The position numbers and the translations under genes are program-made. Positions 8,527-19,100 of a stretch of 64,000 nt of DNA are shown here, one piece after another. The stretch is taken from assembly GCA_016717335.1 (NCBI GenBank), contig JADKFS010000001.1, positions 2,418,001 through 2,482,000 of the forward strand, given 5' to 3'. Position 1 is the stretch's first letter. Each line of letters starts with the position of its first letter. Under the pieces are notes generated by a model. It saw nothing but the letters and a program-made list of their open reading frames with translations, had not been told where the DNA came from and searched no databases. The DNA comes from Candidatus Ribeiella danica. Its GTDB lineage: Bacteria > Chloroflexota > Chloroflexia > Chloroflexales > Roseiflexaceae.

Positions 8527-11037
8527 CGTTACGTGTAGAAAACGGCAAGCTCAAAAAGGGGCTGAACTGGGGCGCGAAAGCAGGCCAGTCGATCGGTGGT
8601 CGTCTCTCGCGCGCGAACAACGGCCAGTTTTCTGCGGGCGGCGATGGCGAACAGACCCCCAGACAAGCCGCGGCTGCGCAGAAGAAGGCCGCGAATCTCG
8701 CGCGGCTGGGGGCAGCGGCCGGCGTCGATCCGAAAGATCTCGACGCGCTCGCCGACTTCGCCGCCGGGAAAGAGCTCGCTGCCGCGGCAGCGAAGGCGCT
8801 CTTCGCGGCCGGCCTCGTGACGACAAATGCGGACGGCTCGTTTCGTATGTCGCCGCAGGGCCGGCAATTTCTGAACGCGGCCGAGCACGGCGACGCACGC
8901 GCAGCGAAGGACGCATTGGCGGCGGGGCCGCGGCCGCGGCCGCGCAGGAGAAGCAGCAGAAGGCCGACGCGGCCGCAGCTGCGAAAGCCAAAAAGAAGCC
9001 GACAAGGCCGCGAAGGAGGCCGCGAAAGCCAAAAAAGGCAAAGGCGGCGGGGGCAAGGGGACGAAAGAGAAAGACGCGGCGCCCAAGGCGTCGAGCGCAC
9101 CAGCGTCGAGCACAAAGGACGTGACCGATACGAGCGGGACGAAGGCGCTCCTCGCCGCCCAAAAGCAGCAGCAGGCCCAGCAAGCCGCTGCCCAGCGACA
9201 GCAGCAGGCGGCCCAGCGCGCGGCAGCCCAGAGTGCCCGCCAGAGTGCCCAGGCCACCCGCCAGACGCTTTTGGATGCCCAGCGCCAGCAACGACAGGCT
9301 GCGGCTGACCAGCGTCGCGCCAGGCTCGACGCCGCTCGCGCGACGCGCGACGCAGACATGGCAGAGCGACGCAAGGGCTCGGACGCTCGCGCCGCTGAGC
9401 GCTTCAAAGAGTGGCAGGACAAACAAAAGACTACCGGCAAGGCCACCAGCGCAAAGAGCTCGACGAAGACAAGCGGTGGTACGACCGCGAGCGACTCGCC
9501 GTCGACACCCAGCGCAACGACGAAGCCGGCCCCCAGCTCGACGACGCGCCACGAGAAGCCCAAGAAAAAGCACCACAAGCGACAACACGCGCAGGAACGT
9601 GCGGGGGCGGTGCTGCGTTCCCAGCTTGCGATCCCCTCCACGAAGACTCTCGCAGAGGTCACGAAGCGTGCGACGGGCCCGATCGAGCCGTACCGCGGCT
9701 GGGTTGCCATCACAAAGCGTGACGACGAGCAACGAATCGTGGAAGGGGTCGCGGCCGCCGAAACCCCTGACACCCAGGGCGGCATGTACGACGGACAGAT
9801 CTACGCCGGCGACATCGTTGCGATGTCGGCGATCGCCGACGCGCTGCCCGACTACCTCAAATGGGCAAACCTGCGCGAGATGCACCAGCCCAGCGCCGTC
9901 GGGACGGTGCTGGCGGCCGAGATCGTCGACGGCGCGCTGCACATTGTCGCGAAGATCGTCGACGACGACGCATGGAACAAGGTCAAGCAGGGCGTCTATA
10001 AAGGCTTTTCGATCGGCGGGAAGTGCCTCGCTGCGGCGATCGTCAAGTCTGGAGCCGTGGCATTCCGGAAGATCACCCGCCTGATCTTGTCTGAGATAAG
10101 CCTCGTGGATCGGCCGGCAAACCCAGAGGCATGTATCGCACTATGGAAAGGATACGACATGGATTCCGCGAAGGAGCCGGCCCAGACTGAGGCCGGCGAG
10201 ATCACAAAGGCCGCGACTGGCGACCCAATGAAGGCCGTTGCTATGCTTCAGGCGCTGCGCGACGCGGCCGAGCTCGCCGGCCAGGTCGGCCAGGCGCGCG
10301 GCTACTCAATCGCGATCGAAGCGGCACTCGAGGCGGCGGGCGTTGCGCAGGAGCAGGACGCCGACGAGGCCGACGAGACTGCCGACGACGAAGCGCAGGA
10401 ATTCGACGACGCCGAGCAGGATGCCGGCGGCGACGTCACCCAGGGCGAAGACATCACCCCGAACGACAGCGGCGCGACGCTCTTCTCCATGGCCCAGCGG
10501 ATCGGCGACATCGCGAAGAGCGGCCGCGCGCTGAGCGGCGCGAACATGGGTCATCTCAAGAACATGCATGACATGATCGTCAAGATGGGCGGGGGCACGT
10601 TCTGCGCGCCGCAGGGCGCGGCGTCGCAGGCTCCTGGACAGCCGGCCCCAGGCCAGCCGGCCCCAGGCCAGCCGGCCCCAGGCCAGCCGGCCCCAGGCCA
10701 GCCGGCCCCAGCACTCAAGGCCAGCATGCCGGCCGACCCCGCGAGCGGGGCAGGCCTCCAGAAATCGATCGACGCCGCGACCGCCCCCCTCCAGGAGACG
10801 ATCGCTGACCTGACAAAGCGGCTCGCGGCGCTCGAGTCGCAGCCGGCTACCGGCGGCCCCGCGCTGCGGGCGGTCGACAAGGCGCTCCAGACCGGCCAGG
10901 GCGAGCAGCCGATCGCCAAGCGCGCCCCCGTCGCGCGCGATCTGACCGAGCTGCGCCGGCTGTCGATCGTCGAGCCCAGCCCCATGCTCCGCGCCGACTA
11001 CGCGCGCCAGCTCGCCGAGCTCGAAAACCAGAAGTAG
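8523..11037 (+). CDS. Head maturation protease (XkdF-like) with scaffold-like ends, frameshifted
   Basis: One long gene is apparent if two single-base deletions are allowed. Frame 1 runs from ATG 8523 (MTLRVENGKLKKGLNWGAKA) to about 8925. A second frame carries an Ala/Gln/Lys helix from about 8930 to 8990. A third runs from 8990 to the TAG at 11037. Restoring one G in the G4 run near 8924-8927 and one A in the A5 run at 8990-8994 gives about 838 residues. The middle resembles XkdF/S78-type prohead proteases (YRGWVAITKRDDEQRIVEGV, MYDGQIYAGDIV, REMHQPSAVG, YKGFSIGGKC, LSEISLVDRPANPEA). The flanks are Gln/Ala/Lys coiled coil and an acidic tail with a Pro-Gly repeat, consistent with a built-in scaffold. 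Capsid follows directly. Confidence 0.75.
10641..10710 (+). repeat. 15-bp tandem repeat coding a Pro-Ala-Pro-Gly-Gln linker
   Basis: Four full and one partial copies of GCCGGCCCCAGGCCA encode repeated PAPGQ in the C-terminal linker of the protease/scaffold protein. The copies are perfect, so copy number could vary. Probably a flexible spacer. Confidence 0.85.
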
Positions 11038-11118
11038 CGCTGCTTCTGGCACACCCTCCTCTCGCTCCCCCGGCCCTCCTCTCTTCAACCCTCATCCCCA
11101 AGAAAGGACTCCCCCACT

Positions 11119-12651
11119 ATGACCCGCTTGATCAATGCGGACGGTCGCGATGTCACCAGCCAGACGCTCGACGCGATCTGGAAGGTCCACGGCCAGGGTG
11201 ATATCACCAAGGCCGCGACCGTTACGACCGCGACCGGCCTGACCGCCTACGATCTGGAAGCGCCGGCGAAGAACCTCTACCCGGTGCTCACCCCGCTGCG
11301 CAACCGTATCCCGCGCATCACCAAGAGCAGTGGCGCAGGCACGGCGGCCAACTGGAAGGAAGTCACCGGGATTAGCGGCAACAGCGCGATCCCGGCCATG
11401 CCGTGGGTGCCCGAGGGGCAGCGCGCTGGGCGCATGAGCGTCTCGACCGCCGATCGGGCCGCATCCTACGTGACCCTGGGGCTGGAGACCGACGTGTCGT
11501 TCGAGTCCCAGAGCGCGGGCGCTGGGTTCGAGGACGCGCGCGCCAGCGCCGGCATGCGGCTGCTGCAGCAAACCATGATCCTCGAGGAATATACTCTCCT
11601 GGGCGGCAACCGCGATGTGGCGCTCGGCACGCCGGTGCCGCCGACCGTGTCGAATGCGGGTACCGGTGGCACGATCGCCAACGCCTCCTATAACGTCTAC
11701 GTGGTCGCCTTGACCTCCGAGGGTGCGCTCATGGCGACCGTCGCGGGCGGTGTCAAGCGACAGGTCAACGTCACCGGGCAGGACCAAAAGACCTTTAACC
11801 TCAACGGTGGCAGCTCGAAGGTCAGCGCGGCCGGCACGACGACCACCAGCGGCACGACCTCGACCATCAGCGCGTATACCACGCCGATTAAGGGCGCGCT
11901 GGCCTATGCGTGGTATGTGGGCACCAGCGGCGCCGAGAAGCTCGAGGCCATCACCAACGTGAGCCATGTCAAGTTCACCACGCTGGCGGGCACGGGTGCC
12001 GCCTTCTCGGCGATTGCGGACGGATCGACCGACCGCTCGGCCAACGCGACGCTGGCCTACAACGGCCTGCTGTACGCGGCATTCAACTCGTCGCTGGCGT
12101 ATTACGCCGCTCTGGCAAACGGCACGCCGGGGACCGGCACGCCGCTCACGGCGAGCGGGCGCGGCAGCGTCACCGAGATCGATACAATGCTCAAGGCCTT
12201 CTGGGACAACTACCGGCTCAGCCCCGAGGAGCTGTATGTCAACTCCCAGGAGCTCATGAACATTACCACGAAGGTGCTCACGGGCGCGAGCTCGGCCCCA
12301 CTGGTGCGCTTCAATCTCGACGCGAACCAGAAGGACCCCTCCTTTGTCGCCGGCCAGGTGGTCGGGTTCTACTTCAATCCGTTCAGCCTGAACGGAAACC
12401 AGATCATTCCGATCCGACTGCATCCGACGCTGCCGGCCGGGACGATCTTCGCGTGGGCCCAGAACCTGCCCGCGCAGTACGAGTCCGCGAACGTGCCGCA
12501 GGTGGCACAGGTGCAGTGTCGCAGGGATTATTACCAGATCGACTGGGCGCCGATCACCCGGAGCAATGAGACCGGTGTCTACTGCGAGTCGGTGCTCAAG
12601 GTCTATGCCCCATTTGCCCTCGGGGTCATCACCAACATCGCCAACGGCTAA
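11119..12651 (+). CDS. Major capsid protein with inserted domain
   Basis: 510 residues. The N-terminal and C-terminal thirds look like an HK97-fold capsid protein: TKAATVTTATGLTAYDLEAP, LTPLRNRIPRITKSSGAG, RMSVSTADRAASYVTLGLE, later LSPEELYVNSQELMNITTKV, RLHPTLPAGTIFAWAQNLPA and the final AQVQCRRDYYQIDWAPITRS. Between about residues 175 and 300 sits a Thr/Ser/Gly-rich beta segment (SYNVYVVALTSEGALMATV, ALAYAWYVGTSGAEK) resembling an inserted immunoglobulin/fibronectin-like domain that would project from the shell. AAAGGA lies upstream of the ATG. It follows the protease directly, as expected for the shell protein. Confidence 0.88.
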   Translation: MTRLINADGRDVTSQTLDAIWKVHGQGDITKAATVTTATGLTAYDLEAPAKNLYPVLTPLRNRIPRITKSSGAGTAANWKEVTGISGNSAIPAMPWVPEGQRAGRMSVSTADRAASYVTLGLETDVSFESQSAGAGFEDARASAGMRLLQQTMILEEYTLLGGNRDVALGTPVPPTVSNAGTGGTIANASYNVYVVALTSEGALMATVAGGVKRQVNVTGQDQKTFNLNGGSSKVSAAGTTTTSGTTSTISAYTTPIKGALAYAWYVGTSGAEKLEAITNVSHVKFTTLAGTGAAFSAIADGSTDRSANATLAYNGLLYAAFNSSLAYYAALANGTPGTGTPLTASGRGSVTEIDTMLKAFWDNYRLSPEELYVNSQELMNITTKVLTGASSAPLVRFNLDANQKDPSFVAGQVVGFYFNPFSLNGNQIIPIRLHPTLPAGTIFAWAQNLPAQYESANVPQVAQVQCRRDYYQIDWAPITRSNETGVYCESVLKVYAPFALGVITNIANG

Positions 12652-12657
12652 AACACA

Positions 12658-12705
12658 ATGCGAGCAGTTCGGCAGAGGGAACACCCCGCGTCGAGCTGCT
12701 CGCAT
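12658..12705 (+). terminator. Stem-loop after the capsid gene
   Basis: Perfect 10-bp inverted repeat ATGCGAGCAG / CTGCTCGCAT with a 28-base loop, starting six bases after the capsid stop. There is no T tract, so it is more likely an attenuator or mRNA-stabilising structure than a strong terminator. That would fit the need for excess capsid message. Confidence 0.45.
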
Positions 12706-12774
12706 CCCCCGGCCCACCCCGCCGAGGGTGACCCTGCATTCTATCTCACCTCCATAACCAAAGGATGACCATCG

Positions 12775-13002
12775 ATGGCAAAGACACCTCGCGCCCCTGA
12801 CGACGCCGGCGCGCAGCCGACCGAGTCGCTGATCGGTCGTTGCGTCCACGTGTACGAATACGACCGCGTCATGCTGGGGCGCATCGTCGCGGTGAACGAG
12901 GACTCGACCGTGGCGATCGCCGTCGACGAGGTGATCGCCACCCGCACCCTGCACGGCGTCCACCAGCGCAACGGCAACAGCAACGGCTGGGAGTTGATCT
13001 AG
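12775..13002 (+). CDS. Small phage protein after the capsid gene
   Basis: 75 residues with AAAGGATGA upstream of the ATG. Hydrophobic pattern IGRCVHVYEYDRVMLGRIVA followed by STVAIAVDEVIATRTLHGVH suggests a small SH3-like beta barrel. It sits between capsid and connector, where small head accessory proteins are common. No family named with confidence. The stop is one base before the next start. Confidence 0.6.
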   Translation: MAKTPRAPDDAGAQPTESLIGRCVHVYEYDRVMLGRIVAVNEDSTVAIAVDEVIATRTLHGVHQRNGNSNGWELI

Positions 13003-13003
13003 T

Positions 13004-13606
13004 ATGGCCGCGTTCAACTACACCACTGTCGATGCGCTCAAGAAATACGTCGACACGCTCGGCACGGCTGACGACGAGCTGCTCGCCGACGTCGTGACCG
13101 GCGTGAGCCGCGCCGTCGATCGCTGGTGTGGGCAGGCGTTCGTCCTCGCGACCTACACCGACCAGGTGCTGACCGCGCAGATCGACGTCGACGGCGTGCT
13201 CACGTGCTGGCCGGCCGTCCCAACGATGGGCGTCCCCAGCGCGGCCTCGTATCGCGTGCGCCCGGCCCAGACCTGGATAGCCCTCGACGTCGCCAACCTC
13301 GACGTCGAGGCAGCCCCAAGCGGCTGCGTCGTCCGCTGCCTCTCGCCCAACATCGCCGGTTATCGCGGCCGCGCCCTCCAGATGCGGCTGTCCTATATCG
13401 GGGGCTACGCCAGCCGCGACGCACTGCCCAGCGACTTCGTCTGGGCCGTGCGCCAGGCCTGCGCAGCCGAGTATAAGGCGCGCGAGGCGGCCGGGGGCGC
13501 GGACGTCAGCACCGCCCCCGATGGCTCCGTCATCACTCCGCCCCAAGACTGGCCGCGTCGCGTGACACGCGCGCTCGGCCGCTACGTTCGGCACATCCCA
13601 GCATGA
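13004..13606 (+). CDS. Head-tail connector protein
   Basis: 200 residues. The N-terminal YTTVDALKKYVDTLGTADDE, then LLADVVTGVSRAVDRWCGQA, are typical of gp6-like head-tail adaptors that dock under the portal. The middle is beta-rich, and the C-terminus returns to helix (DFVWAVRQACAAEYKAREAA). GGGAG precedes the ATG. The stop overlaps the next gene by ATGA. Confidence 0.72.
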   Translation: MAAFNYTTVDALKKYVDTLGTADDELLADVVTGVSRAVDRWCGQAFVLATYTDQVLTAQIDVDGVLTCWPAVPTMGVPSAASYRVRPAQTWIALDVANLDVEAAPSGCVVRCLSPNIAGYRGRALQMRLSYIGGYASRDALPSDFVWAVRQACAAEYKAREAAGGADVSTAPDGSVITPPQDWPRRVTRALGRYVRHIPA

Positions 13607-14073
13607 GCGATATCGATCGTACCATCACAAAGATCGCCGCGCGCCTGCGCACGATCGACCCCAGTCCCCAGCCGCCGCTCCAGACCGTGTACGAAGATCC
13701 GAAGGGCGCGATCGCCCTGAACGATTTTCCGTGCATCGTGATTGCGCTCTCGCCCAGCGCGCGGCACTCCTGGGGGCTGCACGGGATGGACATCGGTCGA
13801 CATCGCTACACCCTGGCGATCTGGGTGCTGATTGGCCAACTCAACCTCGCCCAACTCCCCGAGTTGCACAGCCGCATCCTCCCCTGGCCAAGCGCGCTCG
13901 CCAAAGCGCTCCTCAGCGACATCACGCTCGGCGGCGCAGTCGACCAGATCGGCAAAGACGGCGACGTGTTCTTCGACTACACGGTGGGGCCGCTCAAGTG
14001 GGGCGGGGGCGACTATTTTGGGATTGCGGCTGAGCTCGAAGTCCAAGAGAAGCCCAGCATCGCGATCGGTTAA
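13603..14073 (+). CDS. Putative tail terminator/completion protein
   Basis: 156 residues. Start MSDIDRTITKIAARLRTIDP, then LQTVYEDPKGAIALNDFPCI and a beta-rich centre with YTLAIWVLIGQ, match the general shape of tail-terminator (gpU-like) or minor tail proteins placed between connector and tail tube. Assignment rests mainly on position and shape. It overlaps the connector gene by four bases. Confidence 0.6.
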   Translation: MSDIDRTITKIAARLRTIDPSPQPPLQTVYEDPKGAIALNDFPCIVIALSPSARHSWGLHGMDIGRHRYTLAIWVLIGQLNLAQLPELHSRILPWPSALAKALLSDITLGGAVDQIGKDGDVFFDYTVGPLKWGGGDYFGIAAELEVQEKPSIAIG

Positions 14074-14083
14074 GGAGTCTCGC

Positions 14084-14320
14084 ATGCCCAAACCCGCTTC
14101 CCCGCAGCAGGCGTCACCCAATCCCGATGCGCTGTCCTTGCGCTACGTCGGGGACGGCGCGGCCCTTCCCGACGTTCCCGCGCGGGATCTCACCGTCGCC
14201 GAGGTGGCCGCGCTGGCCATCGGCGGCGTCGCGTTTGCCGCCGATCTTATCCGTTCGGGTCTCTACGCCCTCGGCGTGACCGCCGGAACAAACGAGCCCC
14301 TCGCCCTCAACCAGGAGTAA
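14084..14320 (+). CDS. Small phage protein before the tail tube
   Basis: 78 residues starting at ATG 14084 with AAGGAG ten bases upstream (14072-14077). The central segment (VPARDLTVAEVAALAIGGVA) followed by FAADLIRSGLYALG has weak helical-hydrophobic character but no clear transmembrane stretch. It ends five bases before the tail tube ATG. No family recognised. Confidence 0.6.
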   Translation: MPKPASPQQASPNPDALSLRYVGDGAALPDVPARDLTVAEVAALAIGGVAFAADLIRSGLYALGVTAGTNEPLALNQE

Positions 14321-14324
14321 CAGC

Positions 14325-15338
14325 ATGCCAGGAGTCAAAAGTTTACGCCGAATTCAGCTCGGCAAGGAGTCGACGCCCGGAAGCGCCGTCGCCGCTACCA
14401 CGCGCTGGCGCGGGACAGGCGTGCTCAAGGACGAGCGTAAGATCGACGAGGTCGACGAGGACGTCGGCATCTTGGGCGGCACCGACCGCACAAACATCCC
14501 CGACCTGGGGGCGTCGATCGATATCGCCTCGACTCCGCTCACGTTCGAACAGTTCCAGTACATACTGGCCATGGCCATGGGTGGGCCGACGACCGGGAGC
14601 GCGGACGGCGCGGGCTCCGACAAGATCTACACGACGACGATCCCGACGACGGCGCTCCCGACCCTCCAGCCATACACGGTTGAGGGCGGCGACAACGCTG
14701 AGGTCGAGTTCATAGAGTATGCGATCTGCTCCAAATTCGACCTCACCGGGGCGCCCGGCAAGGCGGTGCAGCTGGGAGCGACGCTGAACGGTCGGCAGGT
14801 GCAGCGCCTGGCGGGCGGCTTCTCGGCCGCGACGCTCCCGACGGTCGAAGACGCGCTCTTCGGCAAGTCGAAGGTTTATTTGGACGCGATCGGTGGCACG
14901 TCCGGCACAACCCAGGTGCAGAATGCGGTGCTGGGCTACAAGCTCAACTTCAGCTTCCCGACCGTGTTCAAGAAGACCGCGGACGGCCAGCTGTACTTCA
15001 GCTTCCCACAGTATGTCGACCAGGAGATCGGCGGCGAGATCACCTTCGAGCACGACACGATCGTGCTGGGCGCCAGCGGGGCAAAGCTCGACTGGCGCGC
15101 CCAGACTCCGAAGCTGCTCCAGATCAAGATCGAAGGCGCCAACGTCACCACCCCCGGCACGGCCTACAGCAAGAAGACCATCATCATCAACCTGCCGATC
15201 AAGTGGAAGGTCGCGAACCCGCTCTCCGACATGAACCGCAACGACACGGTCAAAATGACCTTCCGCGCGCGCTATAACACAACGGCCGGCACGGCGGGGA
15301 ATATCATCGTCGTCAACGAGCTGAGCGCGCTGCCGTAG
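14325..15338 (+). CDS. Major tail (tube) protein
   Basis: 337 residues. N-terminal VKSLRRIQLGKESTPGSAVA and ATTRWRG, with mostly beta structure afterwards (FEHDTIVLGASGAKLDWRAQ, KTIIINLPIKWKVANPLSDM), matches the phage tail tube fold. It stacks as rings around the tape measure. Position directly upstream of the tail-assembly chaperone and tape measure is diagnostic. AGGAG lies upstream of the ATG. Confidence 0.82.
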   Translation: MPGVKSLRRIQLGKESTPGSAVAATTRWRGTGVLKDERKIDEVDEDVGILGGTDRTNIPDLGASIDIASTPLTFEQFQYILAMAMGGPTTGSADGAGSDKIYTTTIPTTALPTLQPYTVEGGDNAEVEFIEYAICSKFDLTGAPGKAVQLGATLNGRQVQRLAGGFSAATLPTVEDALFGKSKVYLDAIGGTSGTTQVQNAVLGYKLNFSFPTVFKKTADGQLYFSFPQYVDQEIGGEITFEHDTIVLGASGAKLDWRAQTPKLLQIKIEGANVTTPGTAYSKKTIIINLPIKWKVANPLSDMNRNDTVKMTFRARYNTTAGTAGNIIVVNELSALP

Positions 15339-15382
15339 CCCCCGTCCCCCATCCTCCATCCCCGTACAAGGAGCACCACGCC

Positions 15383-15643
15383 ATGATCGTCAAACCCCTG
15401 ATCGTCGACGTCCCGAACCTGTCATGGGACGCGCTGGAGCTCTTCGAGCTGCTCCAGGAAAAAGTGGCGGCCGGCGAGCGGCTGCGCATCCGCGAGATGA
15501 AGCAGCTCATCGGGCACGTCTTCACCGACTGGACAGTCGAAGACGCCGGCAAGATCACCCAGTCCGAGACCCAGCAGGTCTTCGACGCGCTCGTCGCCGC
15601 CTTCGCCGAGCAAGCACCCCCAAAAGAGACCGGCGACTCCTAG
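15383..15643 (+). CDS. Tail assembly chaperone, short (G-like) form
   Basis: 86 residues with AAGGAG upstream. Helical and acidic: LSWDALELFELLQEKVAAGE, RLRIREMKQLIGHVFTDW. It occupies the position of lambda gpG, between tail tube and tape measure. In that family most ribosomes make the short product and a few shift -1 to add a T domain; the sequence here has the matching slippery site at 15619-15625 and an open -1 frame beyond the TAG. Confidence 0.85.
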   Translation: MIVKPLIVDVPNLSWDALELFELLQEKVAAGERLRIREMKQLIGHVFTDWTVEDAGKITQSETQQVFDALVAAFAEQAPPKETGDS

Positions 15644-15879
15644 AGTCGGCACTGCGCTACGGCGGGAAAGCGCCGCTGTGGGCCGACGTGTTGCTCGCGG
15701 CAGAGCGCTGGGGCACGCCCCCCTGGGAAATCGACCCGTCGCCGACGTCTCGGCTAGTCTGGTTCCAACGCTGGCGCATCTTCGAGCGCCTGTATGCCCC
15801 CTACCGCGACGGCCGCAATCCAAACGAGACCGCCCCCGATGCGGCCTGGGAATGGTCAGCCGATGACGGCTGGGCCTAA
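15383..15879 (+). CDS. Tail assembly chaperone, -1 frameshift (GT-like) fusion
   Basis: Reading CCA AAA then slipping back one base on C-CCA-AAA joins the first 81 codons to the -1 frame, giving RDRRLLESALRYGGKAPLW, then ADVLLAAERWGTPPWEI and ending EWSADDGWA at the TAA at 15877-15879, about 165 residues in all. The added part has the Trp-rich composition seen in T domains and has no start codon or ribosome site of its own. The fusion would bind the tape measure during tail assembly and be absent from the virion. Confidence 0.82.
15619..15625 (+). promoter_or_regulatory. Programmed -1 ribosomal frameshift site
   Basis: CCCAAAA in the exact X-XXY-YYZ phase (zero frame CCC CCA AAA GAG). It lies 18 bases upstream of the short product's stop codon. 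Confidence 0.85.
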
Positions 15880-16136
15880 CACCTCAAATAGCCCCGCTGA
15901 GCCACGTCGCCAGGGCGCTGGAACTCCCTGCGCACCAAAACGACCTGAGATACTACTCTCCCGCGTGCCAGATCGCCAGGAAAGCGCATCGGGATGCGCA
16001 AAACCAACGATCTGAGGCGATCCGCGTCGATTCGTCCTGGGCCTTCCTAGGAGCTCGGGGCGACGCAGGGCGCCCCCTCCCCTTCCCCGCCTCCTCCTGA
16101 GACCCCACTCGGGCTCGGCGACGCCAAAGGACTCCT
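15880..16136 (+). other. Non-coding gap between chaperone and tape measure
   Basis: 257 bases without a convincing gene. Short open frames here lack ribosome sites and protein-like composition. The stretch 16069-16102 is strongly C-rich. AAAGGA at about 16126 serves the tape measure start. I see no strong hairpin. Confidence 0.5.
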
Positions 16137-19100
16137 GTGGCTGCCGAACTAACCATCATTTTCCGCGGTCAAGACGAAGCGACGCCGGCGACAAAGTCGG
16201 TTGCCGAAGGGCTTTCGAGCCTCAATCCGGCGGCCGAGATTGCGACCGGCGCGCTTCGTCGTGTTGGCGAGATTGCGACCGATGCGCTGGGCATGGCGGC
16301 GCAAAAAGTCGTCGCCTTCGCCGGCGACTCCATCAAGGCGGCCGGCGACTTCGAACAGGGGATGGCTGGCTTCGCCAACGCAACCGGCCAGACGCTGGCC
16401 GACAGCGGGAAATCGCTCGACGATTTCAAGCAGCTGTTTTTGAGCCTGGGCGCCGAGCTGCCGGTCTCCACAACCGAGGTCGAGCAGGCCGCGATCGCGA
16501 TGGCCCAGGGAGGGATCGACCCGGCCACGATTGCCGCTGGCGGACTCAAGGACACCATCCAATTTGCGTCGGCCGCCCTCAAGGGCGACCTGGTCAGCGC
16601 CGCCGAGATCTCGGCGAAGACCATGCAGGCCTGGACGTCCATCAACGACGATGCGGCGACCAAGACCGAGTTCATGGCCCACGCCCAGAATTTGATGGCG
16701 CAGGCCACGACCGCGGCCTCGACCACAGTCGACCAATTGTTCCTCGGCCTCTCCAACGTCGGCGGCACGGCGCGGCTGGCCGGCGCCTCGTTCGATGAGA
16801 CGGTCACCGCGCTGGCCCAGCTCACGCCGGCGTTCTCCTCCTCGGCCGACGCGGGCACGTCGTTCAAGACCTTTTTATCGCGCCTCCAGCCCGAAACCAA
16901 GCCGGCGATCGCGGCAATGACCGAACTCGGGCTCTACACTAAGGAGAGCGGCAGCGCCTTTTACGACGCGAACGGCAAGTTCGTCGGCATGGCCAGGGCC
17001 GAAGAGCTGCTGCACAGCGCGACCAAGAATCTCACCGACGCGCAACGCCAGCAGGTCTTGCAGACGATCTTCGGCAACGATGCCATCCGTGCCGCCGGCG
17101 TGTTTGCCAATCAGGGCGCCGACGGCTACGCCGCGCTGGCCGACTCCATCGCCAAGCAGTCGACGGTCCAACAGGCGGCGGCGCGCAACCAAGCCACCTT
17201 CAATGCGGCGCTCGACAATTTCAAAGGGTCGATTGAGGCCGTCCAGATCACTATCGGCAGCGCGCTGCTACCTATCCTGACCCAGCTCTTTAATAACACG
17301 CTGGCCCCCGCGGTCAATGTCGTGCGCGATATCGCCAACGCGCTCTTGGGCAGCAAGGAGGCGTTTTCGGCCCTGCCGCCCGTCATCCAGCCGATCGTGC
17401 TCGGGCTGCACAACATGGCGCTCGTCATCGGGAGCCTCGGCTTTAGCGGTCTGTTCACGATCGTTGAGGATGGCACCTCGGCATTCAGCTCCTTTTTGCA
17501 GGTGCTCGGGCTCAGCGAGGCGGGCGCGCGCGCCGTCAATACCGCCATCGGCGGGCTGATCAGCGCCGCGCAGCCCCTCATTAGCCTCATCGGCGCGAAC
17601 CTCCAGCCTATCCTAATTGCCGTCGCGGGGGTGCTGGCCGGCGCGCTTGTCGTCGCGCTGGCGTCGACCGTGGCAGCGTTCCTCACTATCGCCGCGCCGA
17701 TCGCGGCCGCGATCGCGCTCGGCGCCGCCCTGGCCAGCGCCTGGCAATCAAATTTCGCCGGTGTCCAGACGGTCGTCTCCAGCGTGATGAGCGCGGTCGC
17801 GAGCGTAATTGGCGCTGTGCTGGGCCAGATTGCTGCCTTCTGGCAGACCCACGGCAGCCAGATCCTGGCCTTTGTCAGCACGACCTGGAGCCAGATCCAG
17901 GGAGTGATTGGCACCGCGCTCGCGCTCGTCCAGGGGATCGTCGTGCCCGTGCTGACGGCGATTGCCACATTCATTAATCAGCACGGGACCCAGATCCAAC
18001 AATACCTCGGCGGCGCGTGGCAAATCATTACCACCCTGATCTCCACTGCGTTATCCGTTATCCAGGGCGTGCTGACCGCTGCCCTGCAGATCATCCAGGG
18101 TGATTGGTCCGGTGCCTGGGAGACGATCAGAGCGACCTGCGCAAGCATCGTCGAGGGGCTGATCGGCATCCTCCAGGGCGCGGTGGACATGCTCGCCGCC
18201 GGAGCGCAACTGGGCGTCGACGCAATCATCGGCGTTTGGAAAGCCTTTACGGGCTGGGCCGGCATCGGCGGCAGCATCATCGACGGCATCGCGTCGGGCA
18301 TTGCCGACGCCGTAGGGCGACTGGCGCAGGCGGCCGCGAGCGCCGCAAAGAGCGCCCTTGACGCCGCGAAGCGCGCCCTCGGGATCGCGAGCCCGTCGGC
18401 GGTGATGGCCGAGCATGTTGGGTCTCCGATTGTCGACGGTATCGTCGCCGGTATCCAGTCGCGCTCGCCCAAGCTGACCGAGCAAGTCGTCGACCTGGCC
18501 CAGAAGGTGGTGTCGCTGATCAGCGACGCGGTCGGGGCGTTTGCCGAGCTCAACACGATGGGGGCGGTCTCCGTCGACGCGATCAGCCGGTTCGTCACGA
18601 CGCTAAATACGGTCCTAACGCTCTTCGGCGAGGCGTGCCAATCGTGGGACAAGGCGATGATGGCCGCCGCGGCGCAATTCGCCAAGCAGAGCGCCGACAT
18701 TGTCAAGACGATCAAAGACGGGGTCGATCTGCTCGAGCGGCTCGCCGGCCTCCCCCAGGTCGGACAGCAAGCCGTCGACTCCTTCATTGCATCGATTGTC
18801 GATCTGATTAATCGGCTCGTCGAGGTCGCGACCGTCGACATGCGACGGAGCATGGCCGCGGCGGTCGAATTCTCCGCGACGGCTGGCGCCATCTTCAAGA
18901 ATCTCAAGGACGCGACGTCGGTCCTCGCAGGCATCGCCGATCTGGGCGCGCCCGTCGCTGGGTCGTTCCTCAACTTCGCGACGCAGGTGCGCGTCCTGGT
19001 GGGCCGGATGAGCGAGGCGGCCCAGCTCTTAGGGGTCGACGTCGTTCAGCTCGCCGTGGGCTTCGCCGCGGGCGCGGGCAAAGTGCTCGCGATCGTCAAG

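Noticed and set aside
11092..13017. 641-codon minus-strand open frame over the capsid gene
   Set aside because: No stop simply because of GC bias. Composition is Arg/Gly/Val shadow, and the opposing frame is a clear capsid protein.
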